Counted from the stretch's first letter, positions 17,759-27,254 are shown. The stretch is 64,000 nt of DNA from Paenibacillus xylanilyticus (GCF_009664365.1 NZ_CP044310.1:5953501-6017500), one strand, 5' to 3'. The notes: generated by a model from the letters alone, not told the origin. Program-made: numbers and translations.

Positions 17759-17789
17759 TTAACCTTTACGTTACGTCATCGTTTATACT
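17759..17789 (+). promoter_or_regulatory. Possible MerR-type promoter with 19-base spacer
   Basis: TTAACC (17759-17764) and TATACT (17784-17789) are separated by 19 bases, the long spacer typical of promoters activated by MerR-family proteins. It sits just upstream of the MerR fusion gene and would imply autoregulation. This is inferred from spacing only. Confidence 0.35.
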
Positions 17790-17814
17790 GAAGATCATGA
17801 AGGAGGTGCGGCCC

Positions 17815-18996
17815 TTGAATATCAAAGAGGCGGCAGGCAGGCTTGGCATATCCCCCAGAGCGATTCGTTTTTACGAGGAAAAAGGATTAATTCTTCCCGC
17901 CAAGCAGGCCAGCAATGGATACCGAAGCTACACGGAAAATGACATCTGGCGGCTTCAGACGATTGCCGCACTGCGGGAGATCGGCATGTCACTTCAGGAT
18001 ATTACTCAGGCGCTCGGTGAGATTGATCAAGGCAACCAGCAGCGGCTGGAGGAATATCTGGAGCTGCAGCAGGCCGTCATGTATGCCCAATGGGTTGAAC
18101 TGAAACGCATGCTGGATACAACCCAGCGCATGATTGATCTCAATCGTCAGGACGGCCCGCTGAATGTTAGCCATCTCCATGAGCTCGCAGACAGTTCCCG
18201 CCGCCTGCGGGAAGCACGCCAGAACTGGCATGATCGATGGAACTATGATACTCAGGCAGCTATCCATGATGAGCGTGTTCAGGCGAAGAGCGGGAGCATA
18301 CCTGTATCTTCTGCATCTTCCGCATCTTCCCCATCTTTCCCGGAGGAAGCAGGTAGCATGCCTTATAACGAATCCAGAAACGCCGGAGAACACCAGGATA
18401 CCAAAACAGCCCCGTCGTCTTCTTTTTATCTATATCACAACTATGACGAGGCGCTGGAACAGACTGCGAAATGGATCTCCCCTGTTCCTGGTGAACACGG
18501 GCTTGATATCGGAACGGGTACAGGTAATCTTGCAGGCAAGTTATTGGAACGCCAAGCCATCATGACAGGAATTGACCAGTCCAGAGAAATGCTGCGTACA
18601 TGCCGTACCAAGTATCCCGGGATGCATGTGAAGCTGGGGAACTTCCTGGCGCTGCCTTTTGCCGATCAGACCTTTGATTTTCTTGTATCCAGCTTCGCCT
18701 TCCATCATCTGAGTCCGGACCAGCAGCAGCTGGCACTGCAGGAGATGCAGCGGGTATTAACCCCAAGGGGACGAATCTGTCTAACCGATCTCATGTTTGC
18801 GGATGCACTTCACCGCGAAGCTTATATAAGACAAGCTGAGGCAGATGGAAACAGTGAGCAGCTGCTTGCCATAAGAGAACGCCATTTCCCCCTGTTGGAT
18901 GAATTAACCGGTTGGCTTGAGTCGCATGGCTACGTTACAAAAACCGTTCGTCACAATGAGCTGCTGCATACGATGCTCGCAGTTCCGCTGCGTTGA
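17815..18996 (+). CDS. MerR-family HTH regulator fused to a SAM-dependent methyltransferase
   Basis: 393 residues. The first ~70 are a MerR winged helix (NIKEAAGRLGISPRAIRFYE, then SNGYRSYTENDIWRL), followed by a coiled-coil helix to about residue 125 and a Ser-rich linker. From about 205 on comes a class I methyltransferase: motif I GLDIGTGTGNLAGKL, then GIDQSREML and FDFLVSSFAFHHL (Methyltransf_11/UbiE type). The start is taken as the TTG at 17815: the AAGGAGGTG that would be its site overlaps the earlier ATG at 17797, and MerR proteins normally begin with this xNIKEAA segment. A DNA-binding protein joined to an enzyme could sense the methylation substrate. The substrate is unknown. Confidence 0.88.
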   Translation: MNIKEAAGRLGISPRAIRFYEEKGLILPAKQASNGYRSYTENDIWRLQTIAALREIGMSLQDITQALGEIDQGNQQRLEEYLELQQAVMYAQWVELKRMLDTTQRMIDLNRQDGPLNVSHLHELADSSRRLREARQNWHDRWNYDTQAAIHDERVQAKSGSIPVSSASSASSPSFPEEAGSMPYNESRNAGEHQDTKTAPSSSFYLYHNYDEALEQTAKWISPVPGEHGLDIGTGTGNLAGKLLERQAIMTGIDQSREMLRTCRTKYPGMHVKLGNFLALPFADQTFDFLVSSFAFHHLSPDQQQLALQEMQRVLTPRGRICLTDLMFADALHREAYIRQAEADGNSEQLLAIRERHFPLLDELTGWLESHGYVTKTVRHNELLHTMLAVPLR

Positions 18997-19068
18997 TAAT
19001 GGTGAACAGCCCTCGTTTGCTCCACATAAGACACAGGCCGTGGACCATTGTCTCTTACTTATATAGAA

Positions 19069-19103
19069 AAAGGCCATCCTGCCTGTTAAGGAGGATGGCC
19101 TTT
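19069..19103. terminator. Hairpin terminator between the MerR fusion and the GH94 gene
   Basis: A 12-base stem (AAAGGCCATCCT with AGGATGGCCTTT) around an 11-base loop, with short A/T flanks. It serves converging genes. Confidence 0.8.
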
Positions 19104-19136
19104 CATTACACTCAAGCATCAAGTATAAGAAGTGAG

Positions 19137-22100
19137 TTACATATAAATATCCACGATGGTACGGTCCGAAGTACGCAGCTGTCTGAACTCATCCAGTGAG
19201 ATGCAGACTCCGCCTTGACGGTAACGGTTCGCCGTAACTTCTGTACGGATCTCCTTGCCGTTTACGGTTACGCGGTTAACCGCTCCTTCGTTCAGGTGAT
19301 AGATAAACGTTACCGGTTCACCTGCATATTCAAATTCGAATTGCATGCCGTCCAGCTCAGCTGGCAAGACAGGGTCAATGACCAGATCCCCACCTTCCTG
19401 ACGGATACCAAGTGCATTCGAGATCAGCTGGTTCATGTAGATCCCCGGGCCGCTGGAGTAGATTCTCCATCCACCCTTCACCTGCACGGTACCTTTGCGC
19501 AATTGATCAAAATGCTCCTGCGCCTCATAACGTGTGTTGAATTTGCCGTCGGAACTGCTGAAGTACGCATTGGCTTGACGGATCTCTGCGTTAGGCACAA
19601 TCTCACCGATGCCAACCGGATTGATCATCGCCAGTCCATTCCATACCTGATCGGTTTTACCAAGCTTGGCCATCGCTTCCACATAACGAATGTGGGCGTG
19701 TACGTACTGCAACCCGATCTCGCGTCCGAAGTTGGATGCCTGTTCTGCCCGCTTGAAGTGGCTGCTTACACCGCCGGCATATTGAGCCGGACGATTCATC
19801 AAGCGCACGCCATCCGGGCACAGGAAATGCTCGCGAATCAGTGCATAATGCGATTCAGCTTGTTCTGCCGTTAGCAATTCACCGATCATGCTGCGTGTCA
19901 TAGGCAGCAGACGATACTGAATGCCTGTCTCGGTATCGGTCGGATGCAGCATCAGCTTCGCCTGATCCGCCTCCTCCATGTACACAAAGCCCGGGATAAC
20001 ATCGGTTCCCAGCATGTAACGGTTGAAGTCTTCACGGATACCCTGAGCAAGAGCTTCAAGCTCCTCTGCGAAGGAAGCATCCTTGTATTTCAAAGCCTGT
20101 GACAGTACATTGACGGATTGATACGTCAGAGCTACCGTCCAGCTGCTCACCATAAACTGCTTGAGCTGTGCATTGGCTGGCTGCAGGGTATCGTCCCAGT
20201 CCCCATCGCCATAGGAAGACAGGAACGTATCGTGCAGGAAGTGCGAACGAATGTATTCGATCTCTTTCTTCGCATGATCCAGTACCGTTGCTGTGTCTTC
20301 CGTGAAGCCGAAGCTGTGTTTGACGGTATAAGGCACCTTCTCATCCAGAATCGCATAGTCGCGCGTCGCCGTCAGATAGTCTGCCAGCACTTTCAGCGGC
20401 CAGACGATGATATCGCCGTGACTCTCTTCCTGCTGGATGGCAAAGTATTTGTCAAACATGAACCATTGCGGCCAGTTGCCGTCATCCTCGTATTGGTGCG
20501 TGTAGACCATTTTGATGATGTCACGTACCTGCTCGTATTTTTGAGTAGCCATGAAGTATTCAACCGGACCCTGACATACGTCCCGTGTACCCCATGCTGC
20601 GCCGCCGTATTGCTCCAGACCGTGAGGCACAGAATAGTGAACCAGCATGTTGTGTGTGTACCACCAGGCCAAGGCATTCACTTTGAACAGATCCTCAGCA
20701 CGCTGACCTTCCCCGCGGGACAAACGGAAGCCATTCATTACACCCGCAAAGAATTCGCGGTAAGCCTGTACTTCCTCTTCAAATGTAAGAGTTGATCCAG
20801 CTTCATCAGCTTGGCCTTCCAGTACACCCTGCACTTTAAGCGTCCACTCTGCACTCTCTTCCAGGCTAAGCGTAACGAGCGAAGCAGATCCACTGCGGAT
20901 ACCGCTTGCCAGCAGCGTCTCGTCGTCTGCGTTTATCGAGGCACCCTCTACAGACATGCGATATTGCAAGTCAGGATATGTGCCGGCACTGATTGCTTTT
21001 GGGTCCGCTTTGAAGACCAATGTATTACCATCCTGCGTCATGTGCAGTGGATATTCGTATTCGTTCACGTTCATTGTGATCTGGTTGGTTACCAGATAGC
21101 GATAGGCTTTACCGCTTGTAGAACGCACATTCATGCTCACTTCAGTTGTATGTGCACCTGTATAGTTCGTTACGATGAGTGTATCGGATTCAGTTTTGTA
21201 CATCCAGCGCACATAGTTGAAGCCAATTTCGAACAATGACGGCATGGTGAGCAGACGATATTGCCCATCCATCTCTACATAAATGCGTTGTCCGGCAGTC
21301 TTCGGCACATTCAATGCATTGCGGGCGTTACTGATCATTTTGTTAAAATTGGTGTTCCCGATAACCAGCTGCGAATTGAAGATACCGTACATATAAGATG
21401 TTGTTGTAATAACCGGTGCTCCAAGCTTCACGTTGCCACCGCTCATCAGGATATGACCGTGAGGACGCTCCACCAGCAGTTCCTTGGCTTTCAGCACGAT
21501 ATGTTCGTAGCTGCCTGTGAAGAAGGATAGAAGTGAATCCTCATTACGCTCTTCCTGATGACGATCTGGGAACAGGTTCTTGATTTCCTCTTCCGTCATG
21601 TCCAGTGCCGCAAGCGGCACGCCCAGGCTGGAAGACAGCTTCACTTGCTCGAGTGTTTCACCGTGCTGAACTTCGAGATTCTGTACTGCGTCCCAAGCCG
21701 CAGCCACTTCATCTGCATACTCCAGGGCGGAGATGCCTTCTGGATGATTGGACTTCGCCAGTCCATAGAAGACAACCTCAGCTTCCCCGTTCAGATTCAG
21801 CAGCTCGGATTGCAGCGCCGTATATGCGAACTCATATTGATAAGTCTCATTAGCCAGAGTTTTACGGCTGAGACTTTCCGGTTCATTGGTTTCCTTGTAG
21901 GACAGACCGAAGAACTGGAAGCCGTCTGTGGAGTAACCGACTGCCTTGGTCAAAGAACCCTGCTGCATATATGGGAATGCGCCGCCCTGTGGCTGGTTTT
22001 GACGGGAGCATACGACGTATCCCTTCGCTCCATCTTCAAAGACAGTATGGTCGATATACTGTGACAGATAGGCCTCGTTGCTGCGTACCGCACCCGGATC

Positions 22101-22415
22101 AGCCAGTCCAACATCCTGTCCGTAGACAATATCCACTCCGTTATGCTGCCCTTTCAGTTTTACATCCCAGAACCAAACGCCTTGCGATGTTGCCGTGAAC
22201 ACGACCTGATAACCGATGCCTTGTTCCTGGCCTTCCAATGGAATGCTGCCTTCCCAGATCAGCTGATGGTCTGGCTGAGTCTTGCTTGTAATCACCTTAC
22301 TGCTCGAACGTGCACCCAGCAGCGGGTAAGAGCTAATGTTCTCTCCCTCGTGTACTCGCAGGTACAGATTGTTCAGAGAACCATCGATCTGGTTGCTTAG
22401 CAGCTGGTTCAGCAT
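19137..22415 (-). CDS. GH94-clade phosphorylase, possibly 1,2-beta-oligoglucan phosphorylase (5' end frameshifted)
   Basis: A 1092-residue open frame of the cellobiose/chitobiose phosphorylase clan (glycosyl transferase 36-like): an N-terminal beta-sandwich, an (alpha/alpha)6 barrel with the acidic GDGDWDDTLQPAN region near residue 730 where GH94 enzymes carry the catalytic Asp, and a C-terminal jelly roll (PVLPAELDGMQFEFEYAGEP). Length and layout resemble 1,2-beta-oligoglucan phosphorylase such as Listeria Lin1839. The reaction would be phosphorolysis of a beta-glucan oligosaccharide to a sugar phosphate. There is no signal peptide. The open frame starts at an internal Met; the genuine start is the ATG at 22516, in another frame (see next entry). 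A LacI-type palindrome lies just upstream, and an esterase and LacI regulator follow upstream. Confidence 0.85.
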   Translation of the reverse strand: MLNQLLSNQIDGSLNNLYLRVHEGENISSYPLLGARSSSKVITSKTQPDHQLIWEGSIPLEGQEQGIGYQVVFTATSQGVWFWDVKLKGQHNGVDIVYGQDVGLADPGAVRSNEAYLSQYIDHTVFEDGAKGYVVCSRQNQPQGGAFPYMQQGSLTKAVGYSTDGFQFFGLSYKETNEPESLSRKTLANETYQYEFAYTALQSELLNLNGEAEVVFYGLAKSNHPEGISALEYADEVAAAWDAVQNLEVQHGETLEQVKLSSSLGVPLAALDMTEEEIKNLFPDRHQEERNEDSLLSFFTGSYEHIVLKAKELLVERPHGHILMSGGNVKLGAPVITTTSYMYGIFNSQLVIGNTNFNKMISNARNALNVPKTAGQRIYVEMDGQYRLLTMPSLFEIGFNYVRWMYKTESDTLIVTNYTGAHTTEVSMNVRSTSGKAYRYLVTNQITMNVNEYEYPLHMTQDGNTLVFKADPKAISAGTYPDLQYRMSVEGASINADDETLLASGIRSGSASLVTLSLEESAEWTLKVQGVLEGQADEAGSTLTFEEEVQAYREFFAGVMNGFRLSRGEGQRAEDLFKVNALAWWYTHNMLVHYSVPHGLEQYGGAAWGTRDVCQGPVEYFMATQKYEQVRDIIKMVYTHQYEDDGNWPQWFMFDKYFAIQQEESHGDIIVWPLKVLADYLTATRDYAILDEKVPYTVKHSFGFTEDTATVLDHAKKEIEYIRSHFLHDTFLSSYGDGDWDDTLQPANAQLKQFMVSSWTVALTYQSVNVLSQALKYKDASFAEELEALAQGIREDFNRYMLGTDVIPGFVYMEEADQAKLMLHPTDTETGIQYRLLPMTRSMIGELLTAEQAESHYALIREHFLCPDGVRLMNRPAQYAGGVSSHFKRAEQASNFGREIGLQYVHAHIRYVEAMAKLGKTDQVWNGLAMINPVGIGEIVPNAEIRQANAYFSSSDGKFNTRYEAQEHFDQLRKGTVQVKGGWRIYSSGPGIYMNQLISNALGIRQEGGDLVIDPVLPAELDGMQFEFEYAGEPVTFIYHLNEGAVNRVTVNGKEIRTEVTANRYRQGGVCISLDEFRQLRTSDRTIVDIYM

Positions 22416-22516
22416 GGTTGTACCGGATGTTGCCTGGTACAGATCCCACTGTTCAAAAAGGTAAACGTCAATTCCCCGGCAGTCAGCCGGATCGGTTCAT
22501 TAATCATCGTTGTCAT
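22409..22516 (-). pseudogene. Out-of-frame N-terminal piece of the GH94-clade gene
   Basis: The ATG at 22516 has a perfect GAAGGAG site 8 bases upstream, while the 1092-residue frame has none. It reads MTTMINEPIRLTAGELTFTF then LNSG and runs to a stop at 22409. Skipping one base at the run of three G residues (CCC on the plus strand, 22445-22447) continues as DLYQATSGTTMLNQ into the long frame. So a single G appears to be missing: the gene is either frameshifted or misread at this homopolymer. Confidence 0.75.
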
Positions 22517-22543
22517 GTCATTCACTCCTTCATTTAGTAAAAA

Positions 22544-22557
22544 TCGAAACGTTTCGA
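22544..22557. promoter_or_regulatory. LacI-type operator 1
   Basis: TCGAAACGTTTCGA, a perfect 14-base palindrome with the central CG typical of LacI/GalR operators, lies 28 bases upstream of the GH94 ATG. The same sequence recurs at 24665, and with one change at 24837, near the LacI-family gene. Confidence 0.75.
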
Positions 22558-22646
22558 ATCGACCGAAAAAGAATAGGGTTCCTCTGCAAACTGACCTGTT
22601 AAAAGGCCAATTCGGTTACGAACCCCTGGTTTTATTTTCATGCTGG

Positions 22647-23414
22647 CTATACCTGAACAGGCAACCATTCCAGAACACGCTTGATCTTCATATCCCAATA
22701 ACTCCACTCATGGCCACCTGGCTCTTCCTCATACGTCACCTGTACATCCAGTTCCTTCATCGTATGCCGAAATGTCTGGTTGGCTTCGTACAGAAAATCT
22801 TCTGTTCCGCAGCATTGATACAATTGCGGGAACGCCGTCCCTGACGCAGCCAGCCTGCGGCTAACGGCCAGCAGATCGTCATCACTGCCTTCAATTCGCT
22901 CCGGACTCCCGAAGATGCTCTGCATTTCTGCAGGGGTGAAGTTCCCCTCGCCACGTACCCTGCTTGCCAGATCAAGCCCGCCCGAGAGGCTGGCTGCCGC
23001 AGCATATCGTTCCGGAAAACGCAGACCCAGCTTGAATGCACCATACCCGCCCATGGAAACGCCTGTTACAAATGTATCTTCACGGCGGTCCGAGATCGGA
23101 AAGAGCGACTTCACGAATGCAGGCAGTTCCTCACTTATATATGTAAAATAAGACCCGCCCTGCTGCATATCCATATAGTAGCTTCGCCCTGCCGATGGCA
23201 TCACAACCGCAATTCCCCGGGCCTCGGCCAGACGTTCGATGGATGAATGCCTTGCCCATTCGGAGTGGTCTGCACCGCGCCCATGCAGCAAATAAAGGAC
23301 AGGCAGTTTTCCATTCCGACTTGCGCGAAGCGGTGAATGCTCAGGCAGTATAAGTGTAATGTCTGTAGACACGCCAAGACTTTCGGCGTACAACTGGCAT
23401 TGGATCAAAGCCAT
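22647..23414 (-). CDS. Esterase of the EstA/S-formylglutathione hydrolase-like family
   Basis: 255-residue alpha/beta hydrolase without signal peptide. The oxyanion region is LYLLHGRGADHSEW, the nucleophile elbow is GVSMGGYGAF, and the catalytic His is in EEEPGGHEWSYWD. It belongs to the esterase D/tributyrin esterase (EstA) group, which acts on short acyl esters, including acetylated sugars in some members. The ATG at 23414 follows AGGAGATG. It lies between the LacI regulator and the GH94 gene on the same strand, so deacylation of the same carbohydrate is a reasonable but unproven role. Confidence 0.9.
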   Translation of the reverse strand: MALIQCQLYAESLGVSTDITLILPEHSPLRASRNGKLPVLYLLHGRGADHSEWARHSSIERLAEARGIAVVMPSAGRSYYMDMQQGGSYFTYISEELPAFVKSLFPISDRREDTFVTGVSMGGYGAFKLGLRFPERYAAAASLSGGLDLASRVRGEGNFTPAEMQSIFGSPERIEGSDDDLLAVSRRLAASGTAFPQLYQCCGTEDFLYEANQTFRHTMKELDVQVTYEEEPGGHEWSYWDMKIKRVLEWLPVQV

Positions 23415-23528
23415 TGCTTCATCTCCTGTTCAACGAGATTTACGTAATGATCATTAGATTATTTATTTGAGAAGCGGTCCCTTATGCTCGAGGCATACCA
23501 GGAAAAATATCCATCCAAACGCTGCTTC

Positions 23529-24545
23529 TTACGCGGGCTGGGTACCCGACTCTGCCTGCACAGAGCGTACGGACTCACGTTCCACCATATCAATCGTCAA
23601 CGTATACGATGGGTTCACGGCTTCACCATTCAGCATCTGGAAGAGCAGATGTCCTGCAAGTGATCCGGCCTCGTGCTTCGGCTGCCTTACGGTAGTGAGG
23701 GGAGGACGAACGAATTCAGACAATTGAATGTCATCAAACCCGATAACCGAAATATCTTTTGGCACGGATATGCCGCTCTCTTCCAATGCCTTCAAACCAC
23801 CTATAGCCATTTCGTCATTCCCGTAAAATACAGCAGTTGGAAGCTCGCCTTGCATAATCATCATTTTGGTTGCACTATGCCCGCCTTCACGAACGAAATT
23901 GCCGCTTAAACGCCATTTGGATTTCTCCTCAAGCCCCGCTTCCTGCATGGCTCTCAAGTATCCCTGGTAACGCAGGGCATTATCATACGAGTTGGATGGA
24001 CCACTGATGTAGGCAATCTTCCGGTGCCCCGAATTGATCAGGTGACGCGTAGCCAGGTATCCACCTTGTTCACCGTCAACCAGCACATTGACCAGATGGT
24101 CACCCGACAGATGACGATCCATTACAATAATAGGAAAACGCTGGCCCGCAGATTCCACCAAAATGTCATCATGGATGTTGTGTGCGAGTACAATTGCACC
24201 ATCCACTCTTTTTTCCCGCAAAAACCGGACTGCAGTCGAATCGCGGCCACCCATCGAACTGCATGCAATCAGATCATAGCCATTCGCAAGCGCCACATCC
24301 TGAACACTGCGAATCAACTCCGAGTAATACGGACCCGAAAGATCAGTCAGAATTAACGCAATCGTATTCGTCCGGCTCCGTTTCAGGTCCATGGCAAAGC
24401 CGTTTTTGCGATAATTCAGTTCCCGGGCTGCCTCCAGCACTTTTGCCTTGGTCTTGGCGCTAACCTTGCTGTCCCCGTTTAATGCATAGGAGGCGGTCGA
24501 GAGCGCCACACCTGCCAGCTTTGCCACATCCTTGATCGTTGCCAT
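23529..24545 (-). CDS. LacI-family transcriptional regulator
   Basis: 338 residues. The N-terminal helix-turn-helix (TIKDVAKLAGVALSTASYAL) and hinge helix are followed by a periplasmic-binding-like ligand domain (NTIALILTDLSGPYYSELIR; DGAIVLAHN; SVIGFDDIQLSEFVRPPLTT). It probably represses its own gene and the downstream esterase and GH94 genes through the TCGAAACGTTTCGA palindromes at 22544, 24665 and 24837. The inducer is presumably a sugar. The ATG has AAGGAG upstream. CcpA identity is unlikely, because the operator is fully palindromic and the gene sits in a local sugar cluster. Confidence 0.93.
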   Translation of the reverse strand: MATIKDVAKLAGVALSTASYALNGDSKVSAKTKAKVLEAARELNYRKNGFAMDLKRSRTNTIALILTDLSGPYYSELIRSVQDVALANGYDLIACSSMGGRDSTAVRFLREKRVDGAIVLAHNIHDDILVESAGQRFPIIVMDRHLSGDHLVNVLVDGEQGGYLATRHLINSGHRKIAYISGPSNSYDNALRYQGYLRAMQEAGLEEKSKWRLSGNFVREGGHSATKMMIMQGELPTAVFYGNDEMAIGGLKALEESGISVPKDISVIGFDDIQLSEFVRPPLTTVRQPKHEAGSLAGHLLFQMLNGEAVNPSYTLTIDMVERESVRSVQAESGTQPA

Positions 24546-24664
24546 TCCACGCTCGCTCCTTCTAACTTGACCAATTATAAGTTACCTACATTTTATACTG
24601 TAAATGGTTGTGACAACCACCAAATTCTATACTTTATCATTGAATGATAGCCGTTTCTATTCAA

Positions 24665-24678
24665 TCGAAACGTTTCGA
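24665..24678. promoter_or_regulatory. LacI-type operator 2
   Basis: TCGAAACGTTTCGA, identical to the copy before the GH94 gene, 120 bases upstream of the LacI-family start. Probably autoregulatory. Confidence 0.72.
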
Positions 24679-24836
24679 AGTGATATCAAAAAAATTCTTC
24701 CATTTGACTTCTTGCCCAACGGCTCATTCGGACCAGCTTTAACTGGAGATCCATTAGCATCGAGACAAGCTTTCAATGTACAACTCAACAGGCAGTTCCT
24801 TACAAAGATCGTATGGACATGCTTCTTGGCAAGACA

Positions 24837-24850
24837 TTGAAACGTTTCGA
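24837..24850. promoter_or_regulatory. LacI-type operator 3 (one mismatch)
   Basis: TTGAAACGTTTCGA keeps the GAAACGTTTC core and lies 172 bases from operator 2. Two sites upstream of the regulator could allow looping. Confidence 0.6.
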
Positions 24851-25084
24851 CATTTTTATTATAGTCGGTGTTGATAGCGATTTCAACCTCTTTATTCATT
24901 TTCACCGAAATAAATGCCGTTGGCAATGGTCAAGTCTATGAGATTGAAGAAGACAAGTTTTACGAATTGATCCACTATCGGTTATTGAACAGCAGCAGAC
25001 TATATTGCACAAAATAACATTGTCCATGGAACATTGATCATAGTTGTCCATTTACAAATGTAAAATCTTCCTCTATGTTATTAA

Positions 25085-25112
25085 TGAGAATAATAATCAT
25101 TATTGATTATCA
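25085..25112 (+). promoter_or_regulatory. Fur-like box
   Basis: Overlapping 7-1-7 elements: TGAGAAT-A-ATAATCA and a perfect AATAATCATTATT palindrome, followed by TGATTATCA. This is close to the Bacillus Fur consensus TGATAAT-N-ATTATCA and lies just upstream of a ribosome site at about 25113-25119, so the downstream genes are probably iron-repressed. Confidence 0.65.
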
Positions 25113-25128
25113 CAGGGGGAACTTACCG

Positions 25129-25439
25129 ATGTTGCCGTCAATTAACGTTTTTCCGGCTTGTTGTTTTATGCTGCATCATGAGATTCTGCCTGCCTGCAGC
25201 AGCGGTGCAGGTGCGAAAACTACCAACATGTCGGCCGAAACAACCTGCCGGCTGTGAAGAACAACCAAGTGTACGAACTAACAGAGGCTCGCTACTGGGT
25301 ACTTCGATCCGATCGCATTCAGGGTCAGGCAGAGGACTTCGCTGATATGATTGTGGAACGTACGCAGCAGAACCCGCAAGTAAATAGCATTTATAAAATA
25401 ATTCAACACGACCGAACGCTGTGTCTGGACAGGCCTTGA
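25129..25439 (+). pseudogene. Relic of an iron-siderophore-binding lipoprotein (internal deletion)
   Basis: After the Fur box and a GGGGGAA site, the ATG at 25129 opens a 42-codon frame containing a lipobox-like ILPACSSGAGAKTTN. It stops at 25257 in a GTGA overlap with a second frame. Read in that second frame, the sequence QHVGRNNLPAVKNNQVYEL, then RIQGQAEDFADMIVERTQ, looks like the C-terminal end of FecB/FhuD-type siderophore-binding proteins, which typically finish with a W..LPAVKN..VY segment. The middle ~200 residues are absent. I read this as an internally deleted lipoprotein gene. The alternative is two unrelated small translated ORFs. Confidence in the family rests on pattern memory only. 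Confidence 0.4.
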
Positions 25440-25480
25440 AGCCTGCCTGGGCTATTGCGTTGCAGAAGGGGGAAATACAT

Positions 25481-27192
25481 ATGCTTCGCCGTTTCATGGC
25501 GTATTACCGTCCTTACAGAGGACTTTTTATTCTGGATTTCTCTTGTGCCATTGCAGCTGCCCTGCTGGAACTCGTGTTTCCGCTGGCAGTAAACCAGGTG
25601 GTGGACAAGCTGCTCCCTGAGGGCAACTGGTCCATGATTCTACCGCATGTGGCCGCATTGCTCGGCATCTATCTGCTCAGTTCCTTTTTCCATTTTGCAG
25701 TCACCTATTGGGGACATAAGCTGGGGATTAACATTGAGTCCGATATGCGGAGAGAACTGTTCAGGCGTGTACAGAAGCAGTCCTTCCGCTTCTTCGACAA
25801 TAACAAGACAGGCCACCTGGTATCACGTATGACCAATGATCTGATGGATATCGGAGAGATCGCGCACCATGGACCGGAGGATCTATTCATCGCCTTGATG
25901 ACACTAGCAGGTGCCTTCGGCATCATGCTCAGCATCAACTGGCAGCTCGCCGTACTGACCTTCATCATCGTGCCGCTGATGATCTACCTGTCCCTATATT
26001 TCAGCCGCAAAATGTCCAGTGCCTTCAAACGCATGTTTGCCGATATAGCAGACTATAATGCTCGGGTCGAGAACACGGTCAGCGGAATCCGTGTGGTACA
26101 GGCTTTTGCCAATGAAAATCATGAAATCGGTCGTTTTACTGAAAATAACGAACGCTTCCGCCTCACCAAACTGATCACCTACCGCATTATGGCGTGGAAC
26201 TCCTCGCTTAGCTTTATTCTGATGAAGTTCGTCTCACTGTTTGTGCTGGTATGCGGAACATGGTTTGTCATTCAAGGAAGCATGACCTACGGGGAATTTA
26301 TCGCCTTCGTAATGCTGTCGAATATATTCCTGGGTCCGATCAAACAGATTAACTCTGTCATCGAAACCTATCCGAAAGGCATTGCTGGTTTCAAGCGTTA
26401 TCTGGAACTGCTGGAAGCTGTGCCAGATGTAGAAGATGCACCGCAGGCTAAGCCCATCACAAGCGTAAGTGGAGATATCGCTTTTCCATAATGTTAGCTT
26501 TTCCTATGGTGAACATAAGCCTACATTGGAACAGGTCAATCTGGAGATTCAAGCCGGGCAGACGGTTGCACTGGTTGGACCCTCCGGAGCGGGCAAATCC
26601 ACACTGTGCAGCCTGATCCCGCGCTTCTATGATGTAGATGCTGGCCATATCACCATTGACGGCATTCCGGTGAAGGATATGACGCTGGAGTCGCTGCGCT
26701 CCAATATCGGCATTGTACAGCAGGACATATTCCTGTTTGACGGACCATTCGTGAAAATATTGCCTACGGCAAATTGAATGCATCGGATGAGGATATCTGG
26801 GAAGCCATCCGCCGGGCACAATTGGAAGAGCTGGTACGGTCACAGCCGGAAGGACTCGACACCATGATCGGTGAACGTGGCGTAAAATTATCCGGCGGAC
26901 AGAAACAGCGCCTATCCATTGCGCGCATGATTCTGAAAATCCACCCATCCTCATCCTGGACGAAGCAACTTCGGCTCTGGATACCGAAACAGAAGCTGCC
27001 ATTCAGCTGGCGCTGTCCGAGCTTGCCCAGGGACGTACAACGCTTGTTATTGCGCACCGACTGGCAACCATTCGGCATGCGGACCGCATTATTGTCGTGG
27101 AGAACGGTGGCGTAGCCGAACAGGGCAGCCATGATGAACTTCTCGAACGAGAAGGCTCCTATAGCCGACTGCATCAGGCTCAGTTTGGATAA
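25481..27192 (+). pseudogene. ABC exporter (fused permease-ATPase) with three frameshifts
   Basis: Type I ABC exporter half-transporter, about 570 residues if restored. The start is the ATG at 25481 with AAGGGGGAAA upstream. The membrane domain (residues ~1-300, including NIESDMRRELFRRVQKQSFRF in two parts) is intact. The ATPase domain is split: an extra base near 26482-26487, a missing base near 26744 (FDG.TIRENIAYG) and a missing A in 26936-26939 (LKNPPILILDEATSALD). Walker A GPSGAGKST, signature LSGGQKQRLSIARM, Walker B and H-loop AHRLAT all survive in the three frames. It is either a recently dead gene or an assembly artefact. It sits behind the Fur box and the lipoprotein relic. B. subtilis YfiB/YfiC-like exporters are relatives. 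Confidence 0.8.
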
Positions 27193-27214
27193 AGTGCTTC
27201 ATTATTATGCTCAA

Positions 27215-27254
27215 ATACCCTTCCCCCTGACTTATTGGAGGAAGGGTATATTTT
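27215..27254 (+). terminator. Terminator after the ABC exporter
   Basis: ATACCCTTCC (27215-27224) pairs with GGAAGGGTAT (27240-27249), followed by ATTTT. Confidence 0.8.

Larger units (their letters stand above)
24546..25128. other. Gene-free region with LacI operators and Fur box
   Basis: It contains two LacI-type palindromes (24665, 24837) and a Fur-like box (25085-25112). Short reading frames on both strands between the two palindromes have no ribosome site and no recognisable product, so no gene is called. Confidence 0.5.

Noticed and set aside
24604..24926. Short frames on both strands between two LacI operators
   Set aside because: No ribosome site, atypical composition and overlap with operator palindromes; not supported as genes.
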